Assembly: GCA_003255025.1 (NCBI GenBank)
Contig: QANY01013855.1
Span: 401,524-465,523 of the forward strand
Direction of reading: 5' to 3'
DNA: 64,000 nucleotides
DNA from: Datisca glomerata
Taxonomy: Eukaryota > Streptophyta > Magnoliopsida > Cucurbitales > Datiscaceae
In this document: positions 47,596-58,640 of the stretch, in pieces
Layout: every line of letters begins with the position of its first letter
Position numbering within the stretch: position 1 is the stretch's first letter
Notes under the pieces: model-generated
The model's input: only the letters and a program-made list of their open reading frames with translations
Database searches by the model: none
What the model was told of the DNA's origin: nothing
Position numbers and translations under genes: made by a program

Positions 47596-47991
47596 AGGTT
47601 TATCCATGAAGTTGCTGCATTTGTGCTATTTGATTCTGGCTCTATGCATTCCTTTATTTTTGCTAAGTTTTTTAGGAGATTGAATGTGGAGTTAGAACCT
47701 CTTGAGTTTGAGCTTTGTCTCTCCATCCCTTCGGGTGGTATTCTATATACAGACAAGGCCATCAAGTCTTGTTATGTAGCGATTGTTGATAGAGTGTTGG
47801 AGGCCACTCTTACTCATTTGAGTATGCATGATTTCAACATTATTTTTTGTATGAATTGGCTAGCTTCTAACTATGCCAATATCTTGTGTCATGAATGGGA
47901 GGTAATGTCCAACCTTCTGAGTAAGTCGAGCTTCAAATTTAAGATCACGTTTGCACGCACTACCTTGGATCATCTCTTTCTTGCAAGCTAG
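47596..47991 (+). pseudogene. gypsy aspartic protease, unit 2
   Basis: EVAAFVLFDSGSMHSFIFAK keeps the D-S-G active site, and FNIIFCMNWLASNYANI completes the domain. A short segment between the gag tail and the protease present in unit 1 is deleted here. The frame is open across the domain. Confidence 0.88.
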
Positions 47992-48079
47992 ATGATTGAT
48001 TAAAAATAGTTGTTGGGGCTACTTGGCTAGCGTGTTGGATACACATAAGTTGGAGTGGAAGTTGAGTGATATCAAGATG

Positions 48080-48600
48080 GATCCATGAGGCTTTGTATCG
48101 CCTATAGGGAGTTGAGCAAAGTTACCATTAAGAACAAGTACCATCTACCTCAAATAGAAGATTTGTTTGGTCAACTTCAAGGAGCTTGCATTTTCTCGAA
48201 AATTGACTTGGGATTCTGGGTATACCAAAGTCTGAGGGAGAACACAAGGAACATCTCAGAACCACACTTTAGTTTTTAAAGGACCAGAGGTTGTATGCCA
48301 AGTTTAGTAAGTGCGAGTTTTGGTTATCTAAGATTACCTTTTTGGGACACATAGTTTTAAAAGAGGGTATATCTATAAATCTAGCAAAGGTAGAAGCGTT
48401 CATGAACTGGAATCATCCAACGAGTGTTAAGGAGGTTAGGAGTTTCTTAAGTTTGGCAGGCTATTATCAGGGATTTATGGAGGGATTCTCAAAGATTTCT
48501 ACATTGTTGTCCAAGTTGATGAAAAAGAATGTGCGGTACCTGTGGTCAGATGAGTGCGAAAAGAGTTTCCAAGAACTTAAGCAAAGATTGATTTTGGCCC
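48080..48600 (+). pseudogene. gypsy RT with the same core deletion, unit 2
   Basis: [20 protein letters not shown] and [11 protein letters not shown] are followed by the same abrupt join to the post-YxDD segment as in unit 1. The connection region is open from 48291: [20 protein letters not shown], then [18 protein letters not shown]. The catalytic YxDD box is absent. Confidence 0.88.
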
Positions 48601-48965
48601 CAGTCCTTACTGTGCCCTCTGGGAGTGATGGATTTATCCTCCACAATGAAGCCTCACGAGTGGGCTTGGGTTGTGTTTTAATGCTTCATGGAAAGGTTAT
48701 AGCCTATGTGTCCCACCAACTGAAGAGTTATGAACAGAACTACCCAATCCATGACTTGGAACTTGCAGCGATAGTTTTTGCCCTGAAGATTTGGTGTCAC
48801 TATCTCTACGAAACGAAGGTTGAGATCTACACGGATCATAACAGTATGAAGTATCTTTTCACACAGAATGAGCTTAATATGAGGCAGCGTAGATGGTTAG
48901 AGTTGGTTAAGGAGTATGACTATGTGATTAACTACCACCCTGGAAAAAAAAAAAAGCAAACATGA
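48600..48965 (+). pseudogene. gypsy RNase H, unit 2
   Basis: It contains [51 protein letters not shown] and [20 protein letters not shown]. The Glu and the second Asp of the active site are present, while the first Asp is Asn or Glu (N-E-A-S). It ends in a poly-A frameshift at about 48950. Confidence 0.9.
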
Positions 48966-50480
48966 TAGCTGATGCATCAAGTAAGAAATCAGACGCTCCA
49001 GCAGCTCACATGTCCACTCATAAATTCATTCAGGAGGACTTAGAAAGTTTGGAGTTAGAATTATTGGTCCAGAATACATTGACTATGCTTGCTCAATTGA
49101 CGGTGCGACCTACACTTCAGGATAAAATACATGATGCAAAGAATGAGGACTTGTCCTTAGTAAAGATTACATTGGAGATTGGGAGCACAAAAGGAAAGGC
49201 TTCACATTATCTCGAGATGCAGTACTTGAATTCAAGAGTAGAGTTGTTGTACCTTTTTAATGAGGAGCTAAAAAGGGAGATTCTTATAGAAGCCCACTCT
49301 TATCCATACTCAGATCACTTGGGTAGTATAATGATGTATCAAGACCTGCGTAAGCACTTTTAGTGGAATAACATGAAGGAAGATGTGGCAAAATTTGTGG
49401 AGAAATGCCTAACGTGTCAACAAGAAAAGTCTGAACGCCAATGCCATTTCGATCTCTTACAACCTTGAAAGATTCTAGAATGAAAATGGGAGCATATATC
49501 GATATACTTTGTAATAGGTCTACCAAAGACTACGAGAGGAATTGATGCCATTTGGGTCATAGTCGATCATTTGACTAAGTCTGCTCATTTTCTACCTAGA
49601 AGACTGACATTCTTAATGGAAGATTGGGCAAAGTTATACGTTAAGGAGATTGTTATACTCCTTGGGGTACTTGTATCTATAGTATCATACCATGATCCAA
49701 ATTTCACTTCCAGATTTTGGTGAAGTCTTCAAGAGGATTTTGGTACCCAACAGAACTTCAGCATGGCTTTTCACCCTTAGACAGATGGATAGACAGAGCA
49801 GACCATCCAAACCCTCGAGGATATGCTACAAGCATGCGTATTGGATTTTCAAGGGATTGGATTGACAAGTTATCATTGATCAAGTTTTCATACAATAATA
49901 TTTATCAAGTTACAATTAGGATGGCGCCCTTCAAAGCATTATATGGAAGAAAGTGTCGATCTCCAATTCATTGCGAAGAAGTTGGCGATAGGAAGTTGCT
50001 TGGAACGAAAACGGACCAACAAGCTAAGGAAGATATTAGTAAGATTCGGAAAAGGATCCAAGGCGCTCAGAATCTCTAGAAGAGTTATGCGGGTCTATGT
50101 AGGAAGGAACTAGAATTTGTAGTCGGAGACATGGTCTTTGTCAAGATTGCACAGTAAAATGAGTTACGAGATTTGGAAGAATGGTAAGCTTAGTCCCCGT
50201 TTCATGAGGACCTTTCCAGATCTTGGAGCAGAATGGAGTAATCGCATATCGTGTAGCCTTACCCCCAGCTTTGGCATGAGTGCATGATGTGTTTCATGTG
50301 TCTATGTTACAGAAGTACATTTCTGACTTGTCGCACATCCTTAGTTATGAGCCGCTCCAGTTACGGGAGGATTTAACTTACGAAGAATTCTGATTCAGAT
50401 CTTAGATTGAATGGCGCAAGTGTTACACACTAAGGACACTCCCTTGGTCAAGGTACTTTAGAAAAGCCATCAAGTAGAAG
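48962..50480 (+). pseudogene. gypsy integrase and chromodomain-like tail, unit 2
   Basis: The zinc-binding H2C2 region (EAHSYPYSDHLG, then EKCLTCQQ) is followed by core residues (IDAIWVIVDHLTKSAHFLP and SYHDPNFTSRFW, near 49540-49725). The core end reads MAPFKALYGRKCRSPIHCEE. The tail to about 50480 is in fragments. Two catalytic Asp positions look present, but stops at 49361, 49468 and 49720 break the frame. Confidence 0.85.
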
Positions 50481-50587
50481 AAGCCACTTTGGAATGAGGG
50501 CACGAGTTTCGAGCACTATGCCCTGACCTTTTCTAAGATCTGACTCTAGCAAATTTGGAGGATGGAAATTTTTATAAGGGGGGAGGA

Positions 50588-52575
50588 TGTAGCACCCCTA
50601 CTTTTGACTTATCTTAAAGTTAGGGGCATTTTAGTCATTTTCTCCATCCCACGCTTAATTTCATTAATTATGATGAACGTAAAATATTTTAATCTCATGT
50701 GCATGTGAATTAAGTGTGATTTTTATGTTATTTCGATTTTAGTATTTTTTAGGAGCTATTTTTTATACCGAAAATCTTAGGATTTTGTGTTGTTTAGGGT
50801 TTTGATTTGTAGTGTTTTTATTTCCCTTCCCTTCCTTGTTTTGGCCGAATCCCTCCCTCCACCATTAGGAAACTATTTTTTCTTTCCTATCTCTAAGAGA
50901 AGAATTGTAGTAACTTTCCTAAACTCTAAAACACTTAGGGCTAGGGTTTTAGAAAGCTTTCTAATTGTAAACCTATTATATAAGCTTCCTAAACCCTTTT
51001 GCCTCTCATTTTGACTCCCCCCTCTCTTTGTGTCGTGCGGCAACCTCCTTCCCCTCTCCTTTGAGTTGTGTGACAGCACCTTTGTTCCCCTTGTGAGCAT
51101 TAATCGGCCACCCCCGTCTCTGTGGTGATTTCAGCTTCTCTCTCTCCCTCATTCTCATGCAACCTATACTTGCAGGACAAGCATATCTTGATCCTCACCT
51201 TCGTGCCCTATTTTTCTAAGAAGATTTACGCTCTAGGAAGTGGCCGTTGACTCGAGTCATAGACTTAGTTTTGGCATTCGCTCGGTAAACCCTTGTCACC
51301 TTGTATTTTTCCAACTTAAATGTTTTAGTTTTGTTCTTCATGTGTTGCTTTTATAGATCTGTATTATACTGAGTTTTAACACCCTTGTTATGTTCATATG
51401 TGTTTCATGAATTGTTTTTAATAAGAAGTAAACGTTTTCGATAAAAAAATCTGTTTTTTTCATGAAAACTGGATTTTTCGGATTTTTCTGTACACTGTAA
51501 AATCGACTTCCTGTTTCGGAATCCATACGATAGATTTTTAGTCGGAACTTTTTAGGGTAGGTTGTCAACATATTGACTCAGGTTCTGTGAAAAAATTAGG
51601 TCAAAAATTGATCTCTACGATTCTATATGAGTTTTCTAAATTTCTGTCTCAATTGGGGGAAAACAGTTGTTTTGATGTCGAAGTTTAGGGTTATTTCGGT
51701 ACTAACATCAACTCAGTTTGATATAAATATTTTACAGTTTAATTTTATGTATATCCGTAGTAACTCTGTAAGTTTTCAGAAGTTTTAGATAATTTTTTTT
51801 TGCTGAAACATTTTTTTAACAATAATTCCGTACATGGGAAAAAAGTTTTTTTATGATATCAAAATTTTGGTCTGTCTCGGTACAGAGATCAACTCGGTTT
51901 GGTCTAAAAATTTTATATGTATCTTTAGTAACTCTGTAAATTTTCAGAAGTTTTCGATAAGGTTTACTTACTGAAACTTTTTCGAACGATAATAATGTAT
52001 GTGGGAAAAACAGTTTTTGTGAGAAATTAGCCTTCACATTTTAGCAAAGCAATCTACCTCCGTATGTTGCGACATTTATTTTGTAAAACCCTAGAATACT
52101 CAAGGTTAGCCTGTAAGAATTTAAGGATTTTAGATAAAACCCTAGTTCGAGTTGTGTCGGTTCTTACTGAGTCAATTTGTTGTATTAATTTTAGTTCTTC
52201 TATATCGTATCGTACTGAATAGATAATTCATTCCCTTTTGTCGTTCTTTTGCGGGTGATTAGGTAAGTCAAATCTTACATATATAACACTCTAAATGAAT
52301 GATAAGTAGTGTAAGTATAACTCTGTATGATAGAATGACATGTGTTGTATGTGATTGCTTGTTTGTGAAGTTATGTATGTGTGGTTTTACTGAGTATATT
52401 TTATACTCATTCCATTTTATTTTACAATTTTTCAGATGAGGAAGATGCATTCATTTTGGATGAAGTCTAGAGACTCTGGCACGTGACTAATTCCAAGTTG
52501 GTTTTAAAAAAAATTGACTGAGCTTCCACGAGTTTGTTTTGCACAAATTATTGAAAAAAAATTTGGGTTGTTACA
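50588..52575 (+). repeat. LTR 3 of the Del-like array
   Basis: It follows an AGGGGGGAGGA tract and starts TGTAGCACCCCTAC. It ends GGGTTGTTACA before CCTTG. At 1988 bp it is shorter than LTR 1 and 2 through deletions near 52220-52290 and 52500. Confidence 0.9.
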
Positions 52576-52580
52576 CCTTG

Positions 52581-53480
52581 GCCGCTACAAAGATCAAATG
52601 CTAGAGGCTATTCGGGTATTCTCTCGGGTGGAAGTTGCGCTCACTGAGAGGACCAATGACTTCATATCTCTCTGCAACGCCTATGACAAGGTCTTGTCAA
52701 AGGTTGGAAGACTGAGGGACCTTAACGGGGAGTCCACCTTGAGAGGGAGTTAGGTCAAGCTAGGGCTGGCGATCCAGCTGCTATTGTTCGAGAGCTGGAG
52801 GGCTATCTCCAATCTATAACCATTGAAGAACATCTTGAAGGACAAGGTTAGGCTCTTGGAGGGCAATCTTTCTCCGAAGATTCATTCCTGGACTTAGGCG
52901 GAGAATAGGGAGAGGGATGCCTAGAGGAAGCTTGACTTGGCAGAGACCCAATCGAAGGAGAATTGCGGCTAGTGGACTGAAGGTCACGCCAAGGGAATGG
53001 AAGACTTCAAGGTGTCATCGGAGTTTCAAACGGCCTTTCTCGTGGAATTTTCCCTAGGTTATGAAAGTTATCATGATGAGATCATCAACAACCATCCTGA
53101 GTGGGACTTGAGTTTCCTCAATTGCTCGTTGATCCTCCACCCACTCTTGTGTAGTAGGCCTATGTGCGGGTTATGGTCTCTAGTGCTCGTGAAGCTCAGA
53201 AAGTTGTCGGGATGTAGCGTTCCACCTTGTCCACCTGAATGTTCTCAGGTCTCCACTTGTTTCTCCTGGACTCCCCAATTCACCTAGCTCCTCTAATCTC
53301 ATCGAGCTGGACTTAGGTGTCTCTCATCATTTACCTCTAGGTCATCCTGAGGGGGAGGTCCTTCCACCGCCACCCTACTCAATTGGGGCTGCTGGCCAAG
53401 CTAAACTTCTCTGGCTCCTGCTACTGATGCTGTCAAAGTTTCCACGGGCCCTATCGTTGAACTTGTTATGTTCTTCATTG
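52581..53480 (+). pseudogene. Antisense ORF of the Tat element, second part
   Basis: It continues the ORF cut at 38755: GRYKDQMLEAIRVFSRVEV and a charged coiled-coil-like stretch, then KVSSEFQTAFLVEFSLGYE and NNHPEWDLSFLN. This last motif is typical of the C-terminal part of these Tat-borne proteins. A Pro/Ser-rich tail follows to about 53480. A stop near 52752 and shifts break it. Function unknown. Confidence 0.68.
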
Positions 53481-53989
53481 CTTGCAATTTTCCCTTTTTT
53501 TGCTTAAGTATTTTTGTCGAACTTCTGTCTCGTTTGACCTTAATCAGTATGAACTTTGAATTCTTGGCCTTGTCTTTTCGCTACTTTTGATATGACCTTG
53601 GGTGCCTTTATTAATATTTGTCTGTCCTGACCTTTAGCCTTGTTTTTGCCTTGTGTAACTTATGATTTTTCCCTTAGGTTGGGTTGCCCCATTTGGAAGA
53701 AGTCGGGTCGAACAACTTTGACGTATCCTTAAGGAGTCGTGTTGCCTCGTTCAATGGGCTTATTCGAGTAAACCTATTCCAAACCCTTTCTCGGTGTTTA
53801 CTTGGGTACTTCTGCCTTGGGTGAGGTTCCTTACCCTTTTATCAGGCGAAGGAGCGGGTGTGGTTCCTTTTCTTTAATGCTTGATTGGGCGTTCTTGTTT
53901 GGTAGGGAGCCCATTTTTCCTTAGGCATCTGGTCAGCCATCCTCTGCTTAGGTCGGAGCCTTTCATTTTTTCTTCTAGGGATTTTTCGT

Positions 53990-54790
53990 GTATTTCTTCT
54001 CTTGTTTGGAGCTCATTCCCTGTCCAACGAGATAGAATGGTCTACCAGACATCTCCTTTTAGTCTCGACTGGCGGGCTAGGGCACCACGTCAATCAACAA
54101 TTTTTTTTATTTTTGGAGCCTAGCCAGGCATTTCTGCTCTAAATAGAGCACTTTTCTCATCTTACGAGTTGGGGTGTACGAGAGACATCCCTTTTTTATC
54201 CCAACTAGCTGTCTAAAGTACATTTTAATCTCGAAAGGCGGGGCTAGAGCACCACGTCAGTCATCACTTTTTGATTTTTGAAGTTTATCCAAGCATTCCT
54301 GCTCTGACTAGAGCTCATTTCCCGTCTGGCGAGCAGGGGTGCTTGACATACATCACTTTTCGATCCCCGACTGGCGAGCTAGAGCACCACGCACATCATC
54401 ACTTTTTAATACTGAATGGTGGGCTAGAGCACCACGCACATCATCACTTTTTTTATTTTTGGAGTCTATCCAAGCATTTCTGCTCCAACAAGAGCTCATT
54501 TCCTATATGATGAGATGGGTGTTCAGAAAACATCGCTTTTTGATCCCTACTGGCATGCTAGAGCATTGCGCTAATCGTCACCTTTTAATCTCAATTGATG
54601 GGTTACAGTATGGGTTACAGTATCACGACAATCTTCACTTTTGATTTTTAGAGTCTAGTCAAGCATTTCTGCTCTGACCAGAGCTCATTTCCCGTCTGAC
54701 GAGTGGGACGCTGAGTAGACATCACTTTTTTATCCCGATTGGTGGGCTAGAGCACCGTGCCAATAATTAATTTTTACTTCGATCTGTCAT
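53990..54790. repeat. Tandem repeat of about 130-190 bp in the Tat element, five copies
   Basis: The word GAGCTCATTTCCCGTCTG (with variants) recurs near 54010, 54150, 54310, 54490 and 54680, followed each time by GGCGGGCTAGAGCACCACG-like sequence and CATCACTTTTT. Unequal spacing shows internal deletions. Plus ORFs with repeated RARAPRTSS arise from the repeat. Confidence 0.82.
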
Positions 54791-54949
54791 TGCGGGTGAA
54801 TGAAATTTTTATTGATCAAACTTCACTGAATTACATGGCTCTTATTTCTTTTCCCAGTTTTTGTTTCCTAAGGGGGTGAAGCCATTGCCTGGACTGGCTC
54901 CCTTGCCGCTGTCGATTCCTTCCATTTGAGGATGATGGCATAACATTCC

Positions 54950-55340
54950 TTTGACGTCTTCTAGTCCTCCTTCACCTATCCTAAGCCATCAGGGGTGGGG
55001 AACTTCATCACCTTGTGATATGTAGAGGGCACTGCCTTGAAGTTATGGATGGAGGACCTACCGAGGATGGGGTTATACATGTCACTACATCTCAGCACTA
55101 TGAAGGACCTATGGTCGATCAGGGTTCGCTAAACCTTGATATTGGTGATCACTAGGAAAATGACCAGTGCATCAGCATATGGCTGATGAATCTTGATGTG
55201 TCTCATCCTCGGTGAACACGATCACTTCCTCTACCTTGGCTTGGGGTGGTTATGGGAGGACACCGATAACCACTAAATGCCCCACCTTCTGAGTAGCTAC
55301 TTTCCACTTTTGGTTGGAGTTTGAAGCACTTGGACCTATA
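54950..55340 (-). pseudogene. Tat-type protease remnant
   Basis: The minus strand reads PYADALVIFLVITNIKV, then RTLIDHRS in place of the usual R-x-L-I-D-x-G-S-S active site, later NPILGRSSIHNFKAVPSTYH and MKFPTP. This is the retropepsin region of Tat-lineage gypsy elements. The active-site Gly is replaced (D-H-R-S). RT and integrase, which should follow at lower coordinates, are absent. Confidence 0.8.
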
Positions 55341-55344
55341 AACA

Positions 55345-56710
55345 TCATCTTAATTTCCCGTATAGGGCTGCGGAGTTGGTCATCCCTCTACTTGAGTTGT
55401 CTACCCACATTTCTCTCTTACCCGGGGGGTTATTATCCCCACGATTCCTACGCCTGACCACAAATTTCTTGAGGTATCCATTCTGAATTAGGGCCTTGAT
55501 ATTCTCATGGAGGTCGAAGCATCCCTCCGTGTTGTGCCCGAAATCTCTCTGATACATGTAGTACATTGTGGTTTCTTTCTTTTCATCAGGTGTTTGTATC
55601 ACCTGGGAATGTTTCAAAAGATTCATGTCCCTGATAAGGTTGAAAATTTCCTCATGCTTGGTCATCAGGGGGATATTGGTGACAAAGTGATTGGCCATGG
55701 GGTTCTTCCCATCGCACCTGTTGGGGGTGCGTGCGAATTACTGACGAGGTGGGCGTCAAATCAGAGGGGTTGGACAGACGAGTTCATTTGTCCTCACATG
55801 GTTCCTTTTCATTTAGCGAGTTCCCGCTACTTGGCCTTTCCATCTCCCTCTCAGCTCGGATCACTTCCTCAACACTTGCGTACTTCTATATCTAGTTTTG
55901 AGACAAGGTCATGATTAGCCATTGACCACCTCATCTTAGAATAGGTGATCCGACTTCTCAGTGCAGCCACCATCATGTCCTTGCTGGCATTATCAACTTA
56001 CAAAGCTTCCAGGTTGAAATAGACAACTTACACATCAAGGGTTCTGGGATGTAGTGCCTGTCTATCCAAACATTGAAGATCTTCATGTGTGCAAACAAGT
56101 ACTTGGTCCTAACATAGTATGTGATTGGGTGCATCTTGAACTTCAGTGGGAGTTTCACCTGCTGGATTTCTTGTGAAAAGGGGGACTCAGTTTGTCCCAG
56201 GAGAGTCTAGATAGAGGCCCTAACATTTTTCCCACGCTCCTTCCATAGCTACTCTATCTATGGCAGGAGCTTCTGTATCTCGGTCCATTGTTCCGAGCTC
56301 TAACTAGTCTCTTTTGTCACTTCCATGTCCCTGGCACTTTTGGTAGAACGATCATCCCCCACCTTTAGTTCACTCTTCGACGTCGGGGGTCACTTTATCC
56401 TTTCCTAGGTGGCCATCCTCCTCAGCTCCCCGATCATGAGAGGACTTGGTCGGTGACTCCATCTTCTTCTGAGGAGTATTTTACTTAGGTAGCTGGGAAG
56501 GCCTTTGTTGACAGGAGGCCGCTACGGCGTTGGTGAGGGTCATCATTTCTCTCTTCATTTTTCTGACCATCTTAGAGAGTGAACTTATTGATTCTTTCCT
56601 TTTCCATTGCATGACCAAGGTAGTGATATGAGGTCGCTCTATCGATGAAGAGGAGGGTGGGTCTTCCTTATCCGTTCCCAACCCATCATGGTTTTCGTCG
56701 AAAATGGGAC
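55345..56710 (-). pseudogene. Tat-lineage gag, disrupted
   Basis: The capsid motif is at 55973-56158: KFKMHPITYYVRTKYLFAHM, then FNVWIDRHYIPEPLMCK. The C-terminal part at 55345-55698 reads YQRDFGHNTEGCFDLHENIK and LIQNGYLKKFV, the H-x(4)-C element typical of Tat gag. The N-terminal part near 56481-56681 is charged. Gag forms the particle. Stops and shifts divide it into at least four pieces. Confidence 0.87.
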
Positions 56711-56859
56711 GAGAATGTCAGGCTCATTTTGTCTTTGCGGATTAAAGAGCCTCAAGTGTTTGGTAGGGGAAGACCATTTTCCTGTCTAAGATTCTTCGAG
56801 ACCCACCTTCTATTAATAACTTTGGGAATCTCATACAGATTATCACCTGAATGAGATCA

Positions 56860-57233
56860 ATTTTTTTTATGAATCTCGATACGTGCAATTCCCTCAACAT
56901 CTGAGAATATTCTTATATTTTTTGTACATAATTCTTGATACAATTTCTTATTTTTTTTATCTTCTTGTAGACCTTCAAAATATTTTTTTGGTTGTGCAAA
57001 CCAAATAGAATGATGTCCTTGGAAAAAATTGTCACATCTTTCTCTGATTCTTTATGAAAGACATTCAGTCCATCTGAATAGAAGTGAAAGAGGGTATTTA
57101 TGCATGTCGTGTCCTTTATATGGAAATAAGAGGCAAGGGGCCATTCCCTTGACTCGTACTGATAAGAATTTGACCCCGCGAGAAATTGAGCAAAAAGCTT
57201 CCGAATTGGCCTTCCCCATAAACGGCATCAACT
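56860..57233 (-). other. 5' leader of the Tat element with primer-binding site
   Basis: Next to the LTR, minus reads GTTGATGCCGTTTATGGGGA (about 57212-57232), close to the TTGGCGCCGTCTGTGGGGA sequence found at this place in Tat-type elements. The rest is T-rich leader. Confidence 0.72.
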
Positions 57234-57997
57234 ATTGTTACTAAATATCTTAATAGTGAGGTGGCATGCGATAGCCTCTCCACGTAGGTGTCTTCTCGGG
57301 CGGGAAGGGGTCCTCTCAGGTGGGAACCTACACAATAGAGACAAAGAGCTTTGAGGCAAAGAGAACTTGGGAGTGGTTTCCTCGTTGAAAAGCCTATGAT
57401 GCCTAAGTCAGTATTCTACAAACAAATTGGCAAATTTTCCCTTAGGATAGAGTCGCTTACCTTGTACCTTTTGTAGATGAGGTACTTATACCTGGAGCTT
57501 TTGGGAGGATGCGTGTATAATAAGCTTTGGGTGAGGTGATGACCTTTCCTTGATATGATGAGTAGGGGGCGGCATTTAATGTCTTTGTCCCCCAAGCTGA
57601 CGTAATGGAGGATGCATTAAATGTCGATTTACATTTAGTCACACCGAACGTGGTGGATGTGAGTGTTGTGTCTAGCTGGACGCTTCATCATGGTGACTGA
57701 AGTCGACCGACACCTACAACAATGGAGAAAATGTCACATGGAGTGCTACTTTCAATGAATAATAATGATGCCTAACACAAGGCTAGCTAACCTCTTGCGT
57801 CAGATCCTCTTCTCGAGATTTTTTAGCTCACGCTGATCGGTGCCACTCGAGATCCTTTGAGACTAACCTGGTCAGGTCAGTTCCCCTCCCTTTTAGGAGC
57901 TTAGGTTTTTAACCTCTTTCCTGGAGTAGAGTAGAGGCTTCTGTCAAGGTCTGCCAGATTATGTCACGCCATTGGTAGTCCGGGAATACCCATAACA
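57234..57997 (-). repeat. 5' LTR of the Tat element
   Basis: On minus it starts TGTTATGGGTATTCCCGG and ends AGTAACAATA (CA changed to TA). It matches the left LTR through GAGGTGGCATGC, GATGCCTAAGTCAGTAT, ATTAAATGTCGATTTAC and CTGGAGTAGAGTAGAG. Flanked by ATAAT. Confidence 0.9.
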
Positions 57998-58002
57998 ATA
58001 AT

Positions 58003-58640
58003 GTCATTAATTTGAAAGAATATTTCCTTAACAAACTTAAACTAATACTAAGGAAAATACAATGAATCATTAATTATATCCTAATTTAATTTAAAAGAAA
58101 AATCAATGAAATAACATTTGAATTAGAAATCATTAATTTCATGATTTTTATTTTTTAATTAATTAAAAGGACCACCAAATCAAATTATGAAATTTGTATA
58201 TTCATGTTTAAAATCATCAAACTATAATTTTAATAGCATATAGTTGATGACGCGGCAAGAAAAATTGTCTATTTACCTAAAGTTTGAAAAAAAAATTATT
58301 TCTTAAATTAGTTTTCAAAACTTGTCTATTTAGTGCAATTACTTTTGATCAAATGGTTTGTGGAAACTAAGTCCAAGTTCATTAGAAACTTGGGTTGTGT
58401 ACACAGATAACTAGATTATATAAAAATAATACAAAAATTGACAACGGGTTTCATAAACGTCAAATATAGTCATATTTTATGGCCACATTCACTAGAAGCA
58501 TTTTCTTCCTATTACACCATTGTACATAAAACTTCGTGATTATTTTATAAAAATTTAAAAACCCTATAAACTCGCCAATCTAACTCTCTCTCCCCTAAAA
58601 TATCTATCTCTCTCTCTCTCTGTATATATATATATATACA
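58003..58640. other. Flanking DNA: remainder of a 125-bp repeat unit, then AT-rich sequence
   Basis: 'TTAATTTGAAAGAATATTT' at the start continues the repeat unit cut at 28176. Beyond that is AT-rich sequence with a CT/TA microsatellite at 58600-58640. No gene is seen. Confidence 0.65.

Larger units (their letters stand above)
38761..52575 (+). mobile_element. Del/Tekay-like Ty3/gypsy tandem array: three LTRs, two defective interiors
   Basis: LTR (38761-41381), interior (41382-44439), LTR (44440-47018), interior (47019-50587), LTR (50588-52575). CCTTG at 38756-38760 equals CCTTG at 52576-52580, and no duplication flanks the middle LTR, so the block entered or arose as one locus. Both interiors begin with a tRNA-Met primer site and end with a GGGGAGGA polypurine tract. 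Pol order is protease, RT, RNase H, integrase. The C terminus (LRTKEIPLVKVL, then NHQVEEATWE-like residues) resembles the chromodomain-type tail of Del/Tekay chromoviruses. Both interiors lack most of gag and the RT catalytic core. Confidence 0.9.
28177..57997 (-). mobile_element. Tat-lineage Ty3/gypsy retrotransposon with two nested insertions (29.8 kb)
   Basis: The minus-strand element is bounded by related LTRs (28177-29365 and 57234-57997) and by identical ATAAT duplications (28172-28176 and 57998-58002). In minus order it has the 5' LTR, a primer site like TTGGCGCCGTCTGTGGGGA, gag, a protease remnant, a tandem-repeat block, a long antisense ORF (plus strand) and the 3' LTR. This is the layout of Tat/Retand/Grande elements. 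RT and integrase are missing. Nested in it are a copia element (29702 to about 36793) and a Del-like array (38761-52575). Without them it would be about 8.9 kb. Confidence 0.9.

Noticed and set aside
54271..54644. Plus ORFs with repeated RARAPRTSS
   Set aside because: Produced by the Tat tandem repeat. They are not conserved as a frame between units.
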